A DNA stretch of 25,468 nt from Bacillota bacterium. Its GTDB lineage: Bacteria; Bacillota; Clostridia; Christensenellales; Aristaeellaceae. The position numbers and the translations under genes are program-made. Shown here in pieces: positions 23,835-25,468 of this stretch. Each line of letters starts with the position of its first letter. The first letter of the stretch is position 1. The notes under the pieces are model-generated. The model saw only the letters and a program-made list of their open reading frames with translations. It did no database searches and had not been told where the DNA came from. Where the stretch lies: contig JAEZHM010000155.1 of assembly GCA_023416585.1 (NCBI GenBank), positions 1 to 25,468 of the forward strand, read 5' to 3'.

Positions 23835-25468
23835 TTATTGCCCCACAACTGCCTTGATGCGGCGCACGCCGGCGGAGGAAGACTCCTCCTTGAGGATCTT
23901 GAAGGATTTCAGATCGCCGGTATTCTCTGCATGTGGGCCGCCGCAGATTTCCTTGCTGAATGTGCCCATGGTATAGACCTTGACGCGCTCGCCATACTTG
24001 CTTTCAAACAGGCCGATGGCTCCCTGCGCCTTGGCCTCATCCACAGTCATTTCCTCCATGGTAACGGGGGCTTTGGCCTGTATGGCCTCGTTGACCAGCT
24101 TCTCCACCTCTTGAACCTCTTCCGGCGTCATCTTCCTGCCGAAGGAGAAGTCAAAGCGGAGCCGCTCCGCCGTAATGTTGGAGCCCTTTTGCGCCACTTC
24201 CTCCCCCAGCACCTTCCGCAAGGCGGAATGCATCAAATGGGTGGCGGTGTGCAGCCTAGCCGTCTCGTCGGTATGGTCAGCCAGACCGCCCTTGAAGCGC
24301 TGCTCGGCGCCGGCCTGGGAGGTTGCCTGATGCTGCTTGAAGCACTCATGGAAGCCTTCCACATCTACCTTAAGGCCCTGTTCCTTGGCCAGTTCCATGG
24401 TCATTTCAATGGGGAAGCCGTAAGTGTCATACAGGTGGAAGGCGCTCAAACCGTCAATAACGCCGCCCTCCACTTTGGAGGCAACCTTTTCAAACTCCTT
24501 ATTGCCCTGCCTGAGTGTGCGGGCAAACCTGGCTTCTTCCAGCTTCAGCTGCTCCAGCACGAAGATGGAATTCTTTTCCAGCTCGGGATAGACGGCTTTG
24601 TACTGGTCGATGATGACCTGCGCGATCTCGGCGGTGAAGTTGTCGGGCATGCCCAATTGCATTCCATACCGAACCGCCCGGCGGATGATGCGGCGCAGCA
24701 CATAGCCCTGGTCCACATTGGAGGGGCTCACGCCGCGGTGGTCGCCCAGGATGAAGGTGGCGGTGCGGGTATGGTCGGCAATGATGCGGAACGCCTTGGT
24801 GGTTTCTGCATCGGAGCCGTAGGTCTTTCCGGACAGCTCGGCGATCTTCGCAAGGATTCCTGCAAACAGATCGGTCTCGTAAACGGTCTTTTTGCCGGTC
24901 AGCACGCAAATGGTGCGCTCCAGGCCCATTCCCGTGTCCACGTTCTTTTGGGCAAGGGGGATGAAGGTGCCGTCGGCCTGCTTGTTGTACTGCATGAACA
25001 CATCATTCCAGATTTCCAGATACCGACCGCAGGAACAGGCGGGGGAGCAATCCGGGCCGCAGGGCGCCTTGTCGGTGATAATGAACATCTCGCTGTCCGG
25101 GCCGCAGGGACCGGTAAGCCCAGCAGGGCCCCACCAGTTGTTTTCCTTGGGCAGGAAGAAGATACGGTCTTCCTTCACACCGCAGTCACGCCACAATTGA
25201 TAGCTTTCCATATCCCGGGGGGCGTTTTCGTCCCCAGCAAAAACGGAGAAGGCCAGCCTTTCGGGAGAAAGACCCAGGTATTCCGGGCTGGTCAAAAATT
25301 CCCAGCTCCAGGTGATGGCATCCTTCTTGAAATAATCGCCAAGGCTCCAGTTGCCCAGCATCTCAAAAAAGGTCAGGTGCGAAGCATCGCCAACGTCATC
25401 TATATCCCCGGTGCGCACGCACTTTTGCACGTCTGTAAGCCTGGTCCCGGCGGGGTGCTTGGCGCCCA
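23835..25468 (-). CDS. alaS: Alanyl-tRNA synthetase, short form, 5'-truncated by window edge
   Basis: Class II synthetase that charges tRNA-Ala and edits mischarged Ser/Gly. The frame is open to base 25468, so the N-terminus lies outside; about 543 residues are visible and about 50 are missing. The catalytic domain has CVRTGDIDDVGD, TFFEMLGNWSLGDYF and WWGPAGLTGPCGPDSE. A GADHx-type segment appears as RIIADHTRTATF. The editing domain has HTATHLMH and ICGGPHAENTG, giving the zinc-binding His and Cys residues. The protein stops right after AGVRRIKAVVGQ, where full-length AlaRS continues for roughly 250 more residues (linker and C-Ala domain). The stop is clean, so this looks like a natural short AlaRS and not decay. 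Confidence 0.93.
   Translation of the reverse strand, partial: GAKHPAGTRLTDVQKCVRTGDIDDVGDASHLTFFEMLGNWSLGDYFKKDAITWSWEFLTSPEYLGLSPERLAFSVFAGDENAPRDMESYQLWRDCGVKEDRIFFLPKENNWWGPAGLTGPCGPDSEMFIITDKAPCGPDCSPACSCGRYLEIWNDVFMQYNKQADGTFIPLAQKNVDTGMGLERTICVLTGKKTVYETDLFAGILAKIAELSGKTYGSDAETTKAFRIIADHTRTATFILGDHRGVSPSNVDQGYVLRRIIRRAVRYGMQLGMPDNFTAEIAQVIIDQYKAVYPELEKNSIFVLEQLKLEEARFARTLRQGNKEFEKVASKVEGGVIDGLSAFHLYDTYGFPIEMTMELAKEQGLKVDVEGFHECFKQHQATSQAGAEQRFKGGLADHTDETARLHTATHLMHSALRKVLGEEVAQKGSNITAERLRFDFSFGRKMTPEEVQEVEKLVNEAIQAKAPVTMEEMTVDEAKAQGAIGLFESKYGERVKVYTMGTFSKEICGGPHAENTGDLKSFKILKEESSSAGVRRIKAVVGQ

Overview
The window looks like a chromosomal piece of an anaerobic Gram-positive bacterium of the Clostridia type (Bacillota). 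The pointers are a dnaG-rpoD-trmK-Nif3-zinc ribbon block, a 360-residue SigA-like RpoD, strong AGGAGG ribosome binding sites, GTG/TTG starts, DUF1292 and DUF896 genes, a HelD ATPase, and a moderately high GC content with GC-rich dispersed hairpin repeats. A Christensenellales-like or related gut/digester lineage would fit, but that placement is inference. There are no tRNA or rRNA genes and no CRISPR array that I can see.

Layout. 1-6812 (+): 3' part of dnaG, rpoD, a membrane-anchored MutS-family ATPase, trmK, a Nif3-family protein and a coiled-coil C4 zinc-ribbon protein, closed by a clear terminator at 6835-6864. 6895-7881 (-): an NAD-dependent epimerase/dehydratase. 7993-8553 (+): pgsA. 8558-10937 (-): uvrC followed by a cupin. 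10938-11333: non-coding, with a small palindromic MITE-like element and the terminator of the next gene. 11334-12090 (-): DUF1292 and DUF896 genes. 12123-12566 (+): a GNAT acetyltransferase. 12569-21924 (-): one long co-directional run. In transcription order it is helD, a membrane-anchored M1 peptidase, a GT2-GtrA fusion glycosyltransferase, two tandem phosphodiester glycosidase-domain proteins, a divergent Lgt-like membrane protein, a repeat-like element, and a membrane protein with a degenerate GGDEF domain. 22081-23411 (+): a PadR regulator and a polyferredoxin-type membrane protein broken by a one-base frameshift. 23412-23834: repeats. 23835-25468 (-): a short alanyl-tRNA synthetase, cut by the window edge.

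How the genes may work together. The left block is the conserved replication-initiation and sigma-factor cluster, with an unusual MutS-like insertion. The middle minus-strand cassette (GT2-GtrA, two secreted NAGPA-type proteins, the Lgt-like protein, with the M1 peptidase upstream) reads like a cell-envelope glycan or glycolipid modification unit; its substrate is unknown. The helD/padR intergenic region is well defined: a perfect consensus promoter drives helD on the minus strand, and a TTGACA promoter with a perfect palindromic operator sits in front of padR. The PadR gene and the Fe-S membrane protein overlap and probably form an autoregulated operon.

The most notable items are the envelope cassette, the MutS-like membrane protein between rpoD and trmK, the AlaRS lacking the C-Ala domain, the PadR operator with the frameshifted ferredoxin, the degenerate GGDEF and Lgt proteins, a Cys/His cluster inserted in a DUF1292 protein, and three inverted-repeat elements.
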